Positions 9,901 through 18,889 of a DNA stretch of 64,000 nucleotides are shown one piece after another. Origin of the DNA: Brevipalpus yothersi (lineage: Eukaryota; Arthropoda; Arachnida; Trombidiformes; Tenuipalpidae); the NCBI GenBank assembly GCA_003956705.1, contig QZCP01000656.1, positions 1 through 64,000 on the forward strand, read 5' to 3'. A program made the translations under genes and the position numbers. Below the pieces are notes generated by a model. That model worked only from the letters and a program-made list of their open reading frames with translations, made no database searches and was not told where the DNA came from. Positions within the stretch are counted from its first letter, which is position 1, and each line of letters begins with the position of its first letter.

Positions 9901-10445
9901 CATGAAGGACCACCAGTCATGTGATTGATTCTTGCATTTTCCAATGTTGGTTCAATTAATCCTCTCATTTTCAGATGGATTAAAGCATTCTTGATCACCA
10001 AGCCTTTAGCATTTTCAGGGTTGCTCGACCAAAAGCATGAGCTGGCATTTACATCACCACACCAGATATATCTATTAGAGCGGACCAAACGTAACCGATC
10101 ATGTACTAGGTCTACAGCTCTTCTTAATTGGATCATATTCCAGATTGGGTTGAAATAAGAACCACAGACATATATTTTTTCATCTCCGCTTTTTCTTTCA
10201 ACAATAAGAGAGTCCTCCTTCTCTTCAACCCAAGTGTATGCCCATCCTTCCATGTTTGTGATGATCACTACTGACTTTTTACCAGGAATAGTGAACTTCT
10301 TGATTGTGGGATCAAGACCGACTTCCCAGTTAACCTGTGGCTCATTGATTACCAATATGTATTCCTGATTTGAAATTAAGGCTAACACCTCCTCCAAAGC
10401 ATCTTTGTTCTTTGCACAATTGAACTGTGCAACTGTGAAAGCCAT
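6987..10445 (-). CDS. Retrotransposon endonuclease/reverse transcriptase
   Basis: The protein is 1152 aa from the first ATG (MAFTVAQFNCAKNK), chosen because the family's endonuclease starts at this QFN motif. The frame is open 23 codons further upstream, without an ATG. The APE-like endonuclease (about 1-225) keeps Asn9, Glu35 (NEPQV), the GDVN motif (Asp131/Asn133), SWID (Asp184) and SDH (Asp208/His209). The RT domain (about 460-720) keeps Asp547 in SLDLSEAF, the GCPQGSFIGP loop and the FADD active site at about 634-637. A C-terminal C-x2-C-x13-C-x-H cluster (about 1089-1108) is typical of R1/I/Jockey-group LINEs. It would nick target DNA and copy its RNA by target-primed reverse transcription (family knowledge). 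Its TGA stop overlaps the next ORF's ATG as ATGA. No gag-like ORF precedes it, which is the usual place for ORF1. Confidence 0.93.
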   Translation of the reverse strand: MAFTVAQFNCAKNKDALEEVLALISNQEYILVINEPQVNWEVGLDPTIKKFTIPGKKSVVIITNMEGWAYTWVEEKEDSLIVERKSGDEKIYVCGSYFNPIWNMIQLRRAVDLVHDRLRLVRSNRYIWCGDVNASSCFWSSNPENAKGLVIKNALIHLKMRGLIEPTLENARINHMTGGPSWIDMICSDYYTAKKMIGSKTYHIERSDHRLISVTLDFKKPLSFRNISSRNLNANAANANLDFLNGKWNGRDDADEKAAKIEQILNDINQKALKWFYTKNFRRNIPVCLRKKRQILAKLIKKNSRSGQIDSFNTNTDQLKTVNRKIHWIRRCSNRFWIRDKVKSEGPWWAIKKHVGMEFFKKVHSIDKDKAENFLAKYTLGIADEYSLNEPPSSDTYDNELSLELKVDLETTIRKVKQKIGKKICQYEDYIYCKSLSVLMEHHASKIVEYAMICLSHGYTPGVIKKSRTVLIPKSCGKKMRPLAIMHPLYRLFDLIIYINLLEIIKADIAYQFAFLPDRNICDLFARFKEIIDELDGTFPAILLSLDLSEAFEKINFKLIRLGLEKAGVHDMMINTVIQHIKNRCSYIEINGQRKWKEHHTGCPQGSFIGPIAFALSTTCINFLEDENFRFLLFADDANIIIKCPDGHGSKPSQIWSVAEKRVQLLVKVLRLGNLEVNPIKSSATIICCGDDHFSRWKAFNKSFRIQEKAIDIKREGKVLGINFKFLNSTTRFMKSTFWTSDELSNALKLKGNILTAYSDNIQGLKIPWAHILLTSIIDGTYNYYGMIERIMLPWKTFQSHCENAQLIIGGIVIQTMNLKRNLSRNLMYFMLEKWPLDVIIDQTVTKYLLRRSTNNLRSRLPAKPPDPLIYGIATVDNKIQWNLSSIESPITRWDDGDIHPNIKYWRKRTDIDQWFKIEVKLDVPKNYYFCFWAPTLAYLEDLCYALYVSLKDNFKIFADKEIVIEADKGLALRLSRPKYWTNLDLEMLRYNCKWVFVKRERKTFIISKNLTKTIPRNTAFPNKHYYHHLAVQKHKEEASKDINMAEKMLHAYRFMPIKWDCMRNQDLMAIATLAGAWRETRGKSEIICRKCNIKFNTTQVLISPCEHLPKYDFGIDEPDEMALMKCFKSLHEIVRLGYHFRSCIQAVTSEK

Positions 10446-11048
10446 GTGCCTACAGGTATACGGATTCAGTGGTCCATCTTTATAATAGATAAAAATTAAT
10501 CTTACCTTACTCAACTATATCAATGTGATATATTGTTGTAATCCTTAGTTCACATACAATTCGGTAAGTAACAATTTAGAATATAATATTCACCATAATT
10601 AATATTCTAATCAATTACAATTATCTTGTTAAAAAAGCAACAATGCTGTTTGGCGCTTGGATAACACTTGGCAAGTGTCACTTGCTTGGCCGGGACTTTT
10701 AAACTTTTCTCAAGTGCCATGAATTATTCTGGGAATTTAGACTTATAGTACCATCAGAGTTCTGACTTTAATTATCCCTCTGTATCTATGATATCATTTT
10801 GTGAAGGATTCCAGAAATGAGCTGAATTTCGAGAATGATGTTTCATTGTTGTGGCTCCTACTGCTGATGCTAGATTAGTTTGAATTCAATAAACTCATTA
10901 TTCATTCTAAAAAGCTAGTGTCGTGAAGATTGTGTGAAAGATCGAATTGATTCACCGATTATAAAATCAATCGCGATAATGAATTTCTTTTGAACAATAT
11001 AGAATATCGTTCCTTTTGCGAAAAAAATTTACTACAAAAACGAGAACT
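10446..11048. other. Retroelement 5' leader and EXTL3 3' region
   Basis: No gene seen. On the minus strand the part next to the EN-RT start contains a possible micro-intron (AAG|gtaaga near 10506, cctgtag just before the start ATG). A perfect 15-bp palindrome-like repeat, GCAAGTG-T-CACTTGC, lies at 10671-10685, in a patch with several CTTGG repeats. The remainder up to 11048 should hold the EXTL3 3' UTR. Confidence 0.4.
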
Positions 11049-13932
11049 TCAAACATATCTAAAACATTTTTGCTTATCTCGAGCAATTCTTGTCTTAAAA
11101 AGAACAGAATCCACTCGAAATTGTGTCTGCAAGAGAGGATTGTAACCATAATACTCGGTAAAATGGTTAATGCATTTATGCCGCTCCAGAAAGTGAGTGT
11201 TATCCTCCGAGAGAGTGGCATCACACTCAGAACAACGGAAAGTCCATCTCGAGGTAGCTTTTAGAGGAGGTTTTCGAGTGATGTGAGAGACTAAAAAGTT
11301 CATGGCAATATCCTCACAGTTCATATATTCATCAACCTTTTCTCTTATTCGATTGTCCATTGAGTGAGTGTAAAGATATGTATAGTACTAAAAAAAGAAA
11401 GCGAAGGCATTAAGAAATGAATTGAAACAGAATTTTTTTCTTACCTTGTGAAAAAAGGCTGCTCCAGTGAGTACCATGGATAGTTCACAGGAATAGTTTG
11501 AATTGTAGAGCCAAGATGAATGTTCCTTATCCCAAGCATGATAACGACCAGGAAAGCCGACTATCCTTTCTCGCGATTCTCGCCACACTCTGTAAAAATT
11601 CCAAAAGAATATGAGTTTCTAATCAAGAGAGCAACAGATCAGGGGAAAAAAGTGACCATTACCGAAATCCAAAGATTATTTCATCATGTCGGAGGTGAGC
11701 ATCATCATCCATGGAAAGAATAGCATCAGTTTCAATGACATCATATGGTTTGAAGCGATTATTCAAACTGTTTTGTTCAGCTTTTAAAACGACTAGAGGT
11801 ACTCCAAGCTCGGGCCACACGATGTCAGAAGAAGGAGGCTTATTCACACTGTTCCAGATCACAATTACTTTGTTTAAGTATGGGAGTCCTTTGAGTCTTT
11901 GTAGAGATTCGAGGAGAATTTTTTCCCTCTCATATGTCAAGATAACTATAGTGAATTGTTCTCTCGGCCAATTACCGCCGAGGGCTTCACTAAATTCTTT
12001 ACCACTTCCACCCCAGCCACCGCCAATAGGTCGAAAGTCAGAGTCGGATCCTATGAACTTGGCTTCGGAAGGTAATACAGGATCGAAAGGAGTAGAAGGA
12101 TAAGTGAAGAATGGATCGAGTTTGATGGAGTTCCATTGATCATGGCTGTGGAAAAATTTCAAAGAGTAGTTGCGCAAGAATGTTTCCGATCGGAATGGTG
12201 CTTCTATTGGACCCAAAATTTCTTCTGGCTCTCCTGTATCAGAACGAGAAGCAATATCATTGGAAACAACAATCTGAGCAGTGAATGGCCTGTGATAGAG
12301 TATTGTGGATTGGCTGTCTTCAATTCCTGTGGAAGGATAATTGAGACGATCTCGCAAGAGCGATACAATGGAACGACTAGTGGTTGAGATGGAAGAGAAG
12401 TAGCGATCAAAAATCATTTTGCTATGCATTCGTCTATCTAGTATATCCATTTCCGGAATTGATTTCAAGATGAGAGGAAGTTCAGGTATTCTGGCAGCAG
12501 GAAGTTTGATTAAAACTCTACTCCAATCGATGACTTCATGAAGAGGAAGGCAGTGAGAATAATCATCAATTAAAACTGGAATCACACCACTTTGGAGCAT
12601 CATAATGATTTTTGAAACAAAACTGGATGAGGATTCGTGAAGAGAAGGTGGAAAAACAAGCGAGAATGTTGAATTCCGAAGTTGTTCAAGACAATTAGAT
12701 GCTTTGGCACAATCAAAAGTGATAAGAACTTCATCGTTAATGTTCAGTCTTCGGAGGGAATCGAGAACTTTCATGGTTATTGGATCAACTCTTTCAACAG
12801 GAGAGTCTTCAAGGAATGTTAGCAAGAACTTCCTTTTGGAGGGACATAGAGGTTTAGCCTCTTTCTCAACAGAGAATGGATGCTTCTCAGAAGGTGAATT
12901 ATTTTCGATGGGTAGATGATAGATGATATCAAAAAAAGGTCTAAAATTGGACCGAAAATATGTTTGTGCTATGAGAGATTTCCTAGGATCGAGTCCAGAG
13001 TCAAGTAGATCGACAGCAGGATTAAGATTAACAAGTAAGTGGTTCTGTCCATTATTGGCCCAATGTTCAAGTTTTTCGAGTTTCGATTGCAATGTTAAAA
13101 TGCTATCTTTTCGTGAAATGAGATCATTCGTTGAGATGAGTACAATAAAAATGCAGGCGTTCGAGGAGTTCATGGTATGATGAGGACTCATCAAAAATTG
13201 ATCCATCATCTGAGCACTAGCATGTGAAAGTTCAGACGCTATATCACCATCATCGATTGTCAAAATGAATGGATAAACATAAGTAAGAAAATTGGAGACT
13301 AGAGGACATCGTGAATAATCGAAACACTGATGCAAAGAGCATTTCCTTGCGGATGTAGGAGTTACTGTTTTCAGAGAATTTCCAATTACCGAATTCCCGA
13401 TTGTTGGAGGATTTTTGATTGGAGAAGGCCAAATAACTCGATTCTCATGATCATTTCGAGTTTTTATCTCTTGTAATTGATGCTGGGCTTCCTCAATAGA
13501 CAACAAAAAACGGCTCAACTGAGATTTGGCTTGAATAATTTTGTATTTTACAGCTTCCAATTTGATTGTCTCACTACTCCGTTCACTTTGAATTTTATGT
13601 AACTCACTTTCCAAAACTCTCAACTCTTTGATCACCGATTCTTTGATCCGAAGAGCGTCCTGTGCTCGCAATTTATCATCTCCATTCCAACCGCTACTCT
13701 CAAGCGATTGGAATTTCCGTTGATTAGAAGCTTGATGGTCATCATATCGCTGTTGGACATATCTTCTATCACCGCCAACATGATTATCTATCAATGCACT
13801 GGACACAAAAGGGCTATCATCGATATCATTTGATCGTGATACTCTCGATATGTGATAGTGTGTGAACAATATCAGAGTAATTAAAATGAACAAAACCAGA
13901 AGAACAATACGATTAGGGCGAAGTGAAAACAT
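11049..13932 (-). CDS. EXTL3: Exostosin-like 3 glycosyltransferase (3 coding exons)
   Basis: Exons 11663-13932, 11445-11589 and 11049-11387 join in phase to 917 aa, almost the length of vertebrate EXTL3 (919). It is a type II Golgi protein with a short cytosolic tail, a membrane anchor at about residues 9-27 (VLLVLFILITLILF) and a coiled-coil stem (about 80-165). The exostosin (GT47-like) domain follows, then the GT64 domain starting at FTIVILTYERE. The nucleotide-sugar/metal-binding DDD is at 742-744. The C-terminal NCEDIAMNFLVSHITRKPP and RWTFRCSECDATLS segments are diagnostic of EXTL3 rather than EXT1/EXT2. EXTL3 (fly brother of tout-velu, botv) adds the first GlcNAc that commits a proteoglycan linker to heparan sulfate. 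The two introns are 73 and 57 bp. It is divergent from CDK11. Confidence 0.96.
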
Positions 13933-14469
13933 TCGCTATTGCTTGCAACATTGATGAAGATTGCACAATCTTCAAGAATCTTCAATGTCCAGGAAAAAAG
14001 TCACACCACCGAGAATCCTTCAAATTATTCCAAAATTTTCTTAAAATATCATCACATCACCACCTTCATTCGATGAAATTGAAAACCAATTCTCACAATT
14101 AAGATGATTAAACTCACCAGATTGATCACAAAAAAAACTTGATCTCTAAACAAGTTCAATAGACTTTTAATGATGAAATTTTGCCATCAAAACGCGTAGC
14201 GTCATCTGTTATGTTGTGTTTATTGATGCAAAACAGCTGGAAAAGTTGCGGAAAATATTTTTCATGATAATCAATTGGAAGTGGAATTTTGTTGATTTGG
14301 GAAGTGAGATTAGTGTGTCCAATTGTAATTAATTGACAAACATAGTTTCAAGAGTGTGGTTTGTGTACTGTTGATGATGATGTCCATGCTTCCATAATTT
14401 GCTCGGATATTAGAATTGTTTGGATTGGTGTGTTTGTGTTTTTGTCTCTGTGTGTTTATATATAGTTTG
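13933..14469. promoter_or_regulatory. Shared divergent promoter region EXTL3/CDK11
   Basis: 537 bp lie between the start codons of two genes transcribed away from each other, so both 5' UTRs and core promoters must lie here. No TATA box stands out for either gene, as expected for housekeeping promoters. Confidence 0.55.
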
Positions 14470-16539
14470 ATGAGTGATTCCGGCAGTCTTGTGAAAATGA
14501 TGAGAACATCATCATCAAGTAAACATGGTAGTGGTGCTCCGAAAAGAGAGGGCCAAGAGAGAAGACATGAATCCAGTGCTCATCGTGATGCAAGACATCA
14601 AAGATCATCACGTAGATATCATTCAAAAGATGGTAAAAATGTGGATGAAAAAAGAGATCGTAGAAAAGATCATGACTCAAGATCTCGAAGTGGTCGCTAT
14701 GATGGTGATAGAAATAATCTGCCCAGAGAACATGGTCCTAGATGGATGACTTTGGATGATCGTGATACGGATGATTATTTTGCTTCGGATGAGAATCAAA
14801 AGAGTGGTGATAAAACCTCATTTCCTGGGACCAGTAAACAGCGTACCCGGCGTTTCTCACATCATAGCCATGAATCTTCTCGCAAATCATCAAATTACAA
14901 ATCATCTTCTCACAGATCATCTAAATTATCATCCTCTGTCACCGTTCCAGCTCATTCTCAATCTGGACCTTCATCAACAATTCAAGCACCACCGTCAATG
15001 ATTTTACCGAAAAAAAGTCTCAAAAAAGATAATGCAGAATTCGAGGTCCAAGAAATTGAAATGAGTGATGGAGAAAACGGCTCCGAAAGCAATGATAATG
15101 TATCAAGCCAAGATCCAGCTGATTATCCTAGTGACGATGGATCGAAAAATTCGTCCATTAGTTCACACAGCTCTTCCCAAGTAGGATCTGAAGAAGAGGA
15201 GATCTCTGAGAGTGAGGATAAGTTACCAGAACCAGTAAGTTGGCTATTCTTGAGTTGTACAAATCTACATTCTTTTTTCTCAAGAAATGATTCTTCTATC
15301 TCTTTCCAGGTAGAAGAAAAACCGGAAAGTGATATAATGCAGGAGCCTTCAAGTGTTGGTGAAAAGATGGATGATTCACAGCCTGTTGGAAAGGAGGAAG
15401 AAACTGAACCAGATTGGCCCATCTATGATCCAGCGATACAAGGTTGCCGTAGTGTTGATGAGTTTGAGCGACTCAATAAAATAGAGGAAGGTGCATATGG
15501 TGTTGTGTATCGGGCTCGCGAAAAGCGGACTGGAACAACTGTGGCTTTAAAGCGTGTGAAGATGGAGAAAGAGAAAGAAGGATTTCCAATCACATCACTG
15601 AGAGAAATCAATACACTACTGAAGGCCCAGCATCCCAACATCGTTACAGTTAAAGAAATTGTTGTTGGTAACAACATTGACAGCATTTATATAGTTATGG
15701 AGTATGTTGAACACGATTTAAAGGGCCTAATGAGTCAAATGCAGAGGAATTTCAAAATGGGAGAGGTCAAAACTCTCATGCTACAGTTACTTGCTGCCGT
15801 AGAGTTTCTTCATGATCACTGGATTATCCATAGAGATTTGAAGACATCTAATCTTCTCTTGAATCACAAAGGCATATTGAAAGTTGGTGACTTTGGATTG
15901 GCTAGAGAATACGGTTCACCTCTGAAGCCGTACACCCCCGTAGTCGTAACACTTTGGTATCGTGCACCGGAGCTTCTCCTGCAGGCAAAAAAATACTCGA
16001 CAGCAATCGACATGTGGTCTGTTGGCTGTATCTTTGGGGAATTTTTGACTGGAAAGCCTTTGTTTGCTGGCAAAAGTGAAATAGAACAGCTCAAAATTGT
16101 TTATGAAGCGTTAGGATCTCCAAACGAGATATTATGGCCAGGTTACTCCAGCTTACCTTTTGTTGAAAAAATTGCCCAACTTAATTTTCCAACCTATCAT
16201 TATAACAACTTAAAGAACAGATTGGGTCAATTATCTAATCTTGGTATCAATCTGATCACTCACTTTTTGTCATACTGTCCTGAGAGAAGGATCACAGCCA
16301 GTAAAGCTTTGTTACATGATTTTTTCACTGAAAGTCCCAAACCTATCCATTCTTCCATGTTCCCCACATGGCCAGCCAAGAGTGAAGCTATGGATCGAGC
16401 TTACAAATCGAAAAGTCCCAAGCCTCCTTCTGGTGGTAAATTGTTCTCGAAACAACTAGCTGGAGATGATGATGAGAAGATGATAGGGCCACGTCCAGCT
16501 GAACAACCAAAAAGTTCAGGTTTCAGGCTAAGATTCTAA
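14470..16539 (+). CDS. CDK11: Cyclin-dependent kinase 11 (PITSLRE kinase)
   Basis: The start is the ATG at 14470 (MSDSGSLVKMMRT); the open frame runs further upstream without an ATG. A 75-bp intron (15235-15309: gtaagt...ctttccag) sits in the acidic linker. Its removal gives 664 aa. The N-terminal 300 residues are Ser/Arg/His/Asp-rich, like the RE/RS-type head of CDK11, and then acidic. The kinase domain (about 306-600) has EEGAYGVVYRAR, the PITSLRE helix (about 347), HRDLKTSNLLL, DFGLAREYG, and TLWYRAPE. The C-terminus carries SKSPKPPSGG and ends GFRLRF, as in the family. CDK11 pairs with L-type cyclins and acts in pre-mRNA splicing, transcription and mitosis (family knowledge). The intron length is a multiple of three and stop-free, so retention adds 25 residues in frame. 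A poly(A) signal lies at 16724-16729. Confidence 0.96.
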   Translation: MSDSGSLVKMMRTSSSSKHGSGAPKREGQERRHESSAHRDARHQRSSRRYHSKDGKNVDEKRDRRKDHDSRSRSGRYDGDRNNLPREHGPRWMTLDDRDTDDYFASDENQKSGDKTSFPGTSKQRTRRFSHHSHESSRKSSNYKSSSHRSSKLSSSVTVPAHSQSGPSSTIQAPPSMILPKKSLKKDNAEFEVQEIEMSDGENGSESNDNVSSQDPADYPSDDGSKNSSISSHSSSQVGSEEEEISESEDKLPEPVSWLFLSCTNLHSFFSRNDSSISFQVEEKPESDIMQEPSSVGEKMDDSQPVGKEEETEPDWPIYDPAIQGCRSVDEFERLNKIEEGAYGVVYRAREKRTGTTVALKRVKMEKEKEGFPITSLREINTLLKAQHPNIVTVKEIVVGNNIDSIYIVMEYVEHDLKGLMSQMQRNFKMGEVKTLMLQLLAAVEFLHDHWIIHRDLKTSNLLLNHKGILKVGDFGLAREYGSPLKPYTPVVVTLWYRAPELLLQAKKYSTAIDMWSVGCIFGEFLTGKPLFAGKSEIEQLKIVYEALGSPNEILWPGYSSLPFVEKIAQLNFPTYHYNNLKNRLGQLSNLGINLITHFLSYCPERRITASKALLHDFFTESPKPIHSSMFPTWPAKSEAMDRAYKSKSPKPPSGGKLFSKQLAGDDDEKMIGPRPAEQPKSSGFRLRF

Positions 16540-17292
16540 TGTTGTAAATTTCTCTATCCTCTCCCAATGAAAGTAACCTTTATTCGATTTCACATAGGCT
16601 CGTCCTCGCCCTCTAAAGTTTGATTTTGGAAGTCTATGTGATCAACCAGCACGAAATATTGTAAAAAATGATCACTACAGCGTGTTTCTATCTTGCTCAT
16701 AATCATTCATTTTTGGAAAGAATAATAAAATTTTTCATCAATTCTCAATCCAAACTAAAATTGAACCTTGTAGGCAAGGATGAAAACTTCATTTACGACC
16801 TATTTTGGCAGTTATCAATCTATAACTCTCTTTTCTCTTACTATCAGCAAACTTCTGGGAACGAACCTCGAATTCCATGTTAATCTACATGTAATCTGTA
16901 GGTTCGTGTGAAGTTCATCTGGATAAAGGCTTCTCTATTGAGACATTGTTCGAATCAGATTCTTTTTGAAAGGCTTGCGAAGAAGCCAATCTCGGGTTGA
17001 TTTTTATTTGTTTTCCAGCATCCTCTGACAACTTTGTTAAAATCGAATTTGAAAAAATTTAGCCTTTCTCACAATGGTTGATCGGATTAGCATGATTGAT
17101 ATTGAGAATTGCTCAGCATCATGATGAGTATGTAGAAAGGAGAACAAAATTCTGATCTGGTTGCCCGACTCAGTATCGCTGATCAAGTTAATCAGTGTGA
17201 AAGGAGAAGAGACTTTTATCTCATACAGCTCTCATGAACCAAGCTCAGTCGATAAAGGCAGCATTCGGACAGCATGGCAGTTCTAAGCTCTA

Positions 17293-17347
<55 letters not shown>

Positions 17348-18234
17348 CTCATCGAACGCAATCTCACTTTTTTCCATTCTCCATGGTTCCATCCTCCTCC
17401 ATGGACTTCATCCCCTTCAACTCTATTCTCTCTCTCGCTCTCTCTTGGAACTCTATGGAGTAACTCGATTAGAGAGATGTTCCTTCAGTCAGTGCAATAA
17501 AGAGGAATAAAGTGGAAGAGTCCAGGAATAGGGAGATAGAGATAGAAAGAGGAGAGAGAAAGAGGATTCCCATCTATCCTCTCTCACTGGCTTTTATATT
17601 GATTCGATTCGTTCCATGAGTAACCAAGAAGGGAATGCAAATGAATCCTCTTCATTGGTTCTTTATAATTCCAATTTCAACATCTCATCACTTTGTCAGA
17701 ATCCATCTATAATAAGATAGTAGGCAAGTGTGTGTATGTATATACATATAATCATCAATCAACTATCCATCGGAACTTTTCACATGTGTGTGATATGTGA
17801 TATATAGTGTCCAGCCATTGTGATCCCTCATCGTCTTCTCCAATTTGTTGATCTTACCCGCTCATGTCCACCAACGTCTTCAGCAAACAATCGATTCCGA
17901 TCCTCGTGTTTGCCTCCATGACGAGTAACGTAAGGTCGTTTGATTTGAATCCATCAAGATACACAATTTATCGGGTGCAATCCAATCCAAATGTCTATTA
18001 GTGCGATAAAAAATGAATTCTCTCCATTTAATATTCGTTTATATGTCCACCTTTTTTCATTCGATGCATAACTAAATCGAATTCATTCCATTGACCAAGC
18101 CATGTATATAACCGTTGAATCATCATCACCACAATCGTCATCATCATTATCAATCTACTTTTCACTAACAACACAAGCCAAACAATTACAATTCCGATAT
18201 ACATAACATTAATACATTCTAATAATATCAGCCG
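16540..18234. other. CDK11 3' UTR and GluCl upstream region
   Basis: No coding sequence found in about 1.7 kb. It contains the CDK11 AATAAA at 16724, an 8-bp inverted repeat (ACGAACCT at 16861-16868, AGGTTCGT at 16900-16907), a CT microsatellite at 17296-17344 and CT/AG-rich DNA to 17590. The promoter and 5' UTR of the chloride channel gene probably lie in 17700-18234. Confidence 0.5.
17296..17344. repeat. (CT)n microsatellite
   Basis: An uninterrupted CT run in the spacer before the chloride channel gene. Surrounding DNA to about 17450 is also CT-rich. Confidence 0.95.
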
Positions 18235-18833
18235 ATGCAATCTACTCCATCGACAATGAAAGGCACATTAATTCGCTCATTCTTCTCACTTTGGATAATC
18301 ACACTAGCGTGGATAATCATTCAGCAAGTGATCAATGTAAGGTTAGTTAAACATAATGCTTTTCGTTCCGCTATATATTCAAATTGTTGGCCCCAGATTT
18401 CATATCGAAAAAGAGGGATGAAAAAAGAAAGATTCATCTTTTTTCTCCCCCCGATATTGCTCGAAAATCAACAGAATGCTGAACAGGGTCCAGAAAAAAA
18501 TGAAATGAAAAAAGTAATCCTCTTCATGGTCAATAAAAATCGAATCAACTTGTGGAAAAGCAAACCAAACAGCATAGGCCATGAACATTTTTCGAATCAA
18601 TGAATTTCATTTTCTCAACCGTTTTATAAGCTCTCAAATTATTCTTCTCTCTTCATCATTCACCTACAAAATGATGTGTGTGTGTGTGAGTGAATGTGAA
18701 CGATACTTGCACACAATGAATTTATCTACCTCATAATTCCACATTCATGAATGATTTGCTTCTCGTTGATATCGATTTTGTTTTCTTATACCCATCACTT
18801 GTTCTCACTTTTATATCTCTTTCTCTCCCTCAT

Positions 18834-18889
<56 letters not shown>

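Larger units (their letters stand above)
5122..10445 (-). mobile_element. Non-LTR retroelement with EN-RT ORF first and two downstream ORFs
   Basis: Three intact, non-overlapping or barely overlapping ORFs lie head to tail on the minus strand: EN-RT (6987-10445), an RS/RE-rich protein (5836-6990) and a small zinc-finger-like protein (5223-5789). An AATAAA on the minus strand (plus-strand TTTATT at 5122-5127) ends the unit, about 100 nt past the last stop. The APE-type endonuclease plus reverse transcriptase with FADD and a C-terminal CxxC...CxH motif is the LINE design of the R1/I/Jockey superfamily. Clade assignment is not possible here. Exact ends, a poly(A) or short-repeat tail and target-site duplications were not resolved. 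The frames have no stops or frameshifts, suggesting recent insertion or purifying selection. Confidence 0.8.

Noticed and set aside
14416..14469. Hydrophobic N-terminal extension of CDK11
   Set aside because: This open stretch has no ATG and lies in the 5' UTR. CDK11 is not membrane-bound, so the start at 14470 was used.
15235..15309. CDK11 as an intronless gene
   Set aside because: The frame is continuous, but the segment has a strong GTAAGT donor, a pyrimidine tract and CAG. Removing it gives a normal acidic linker, so it is treated as an intron that may be retained.
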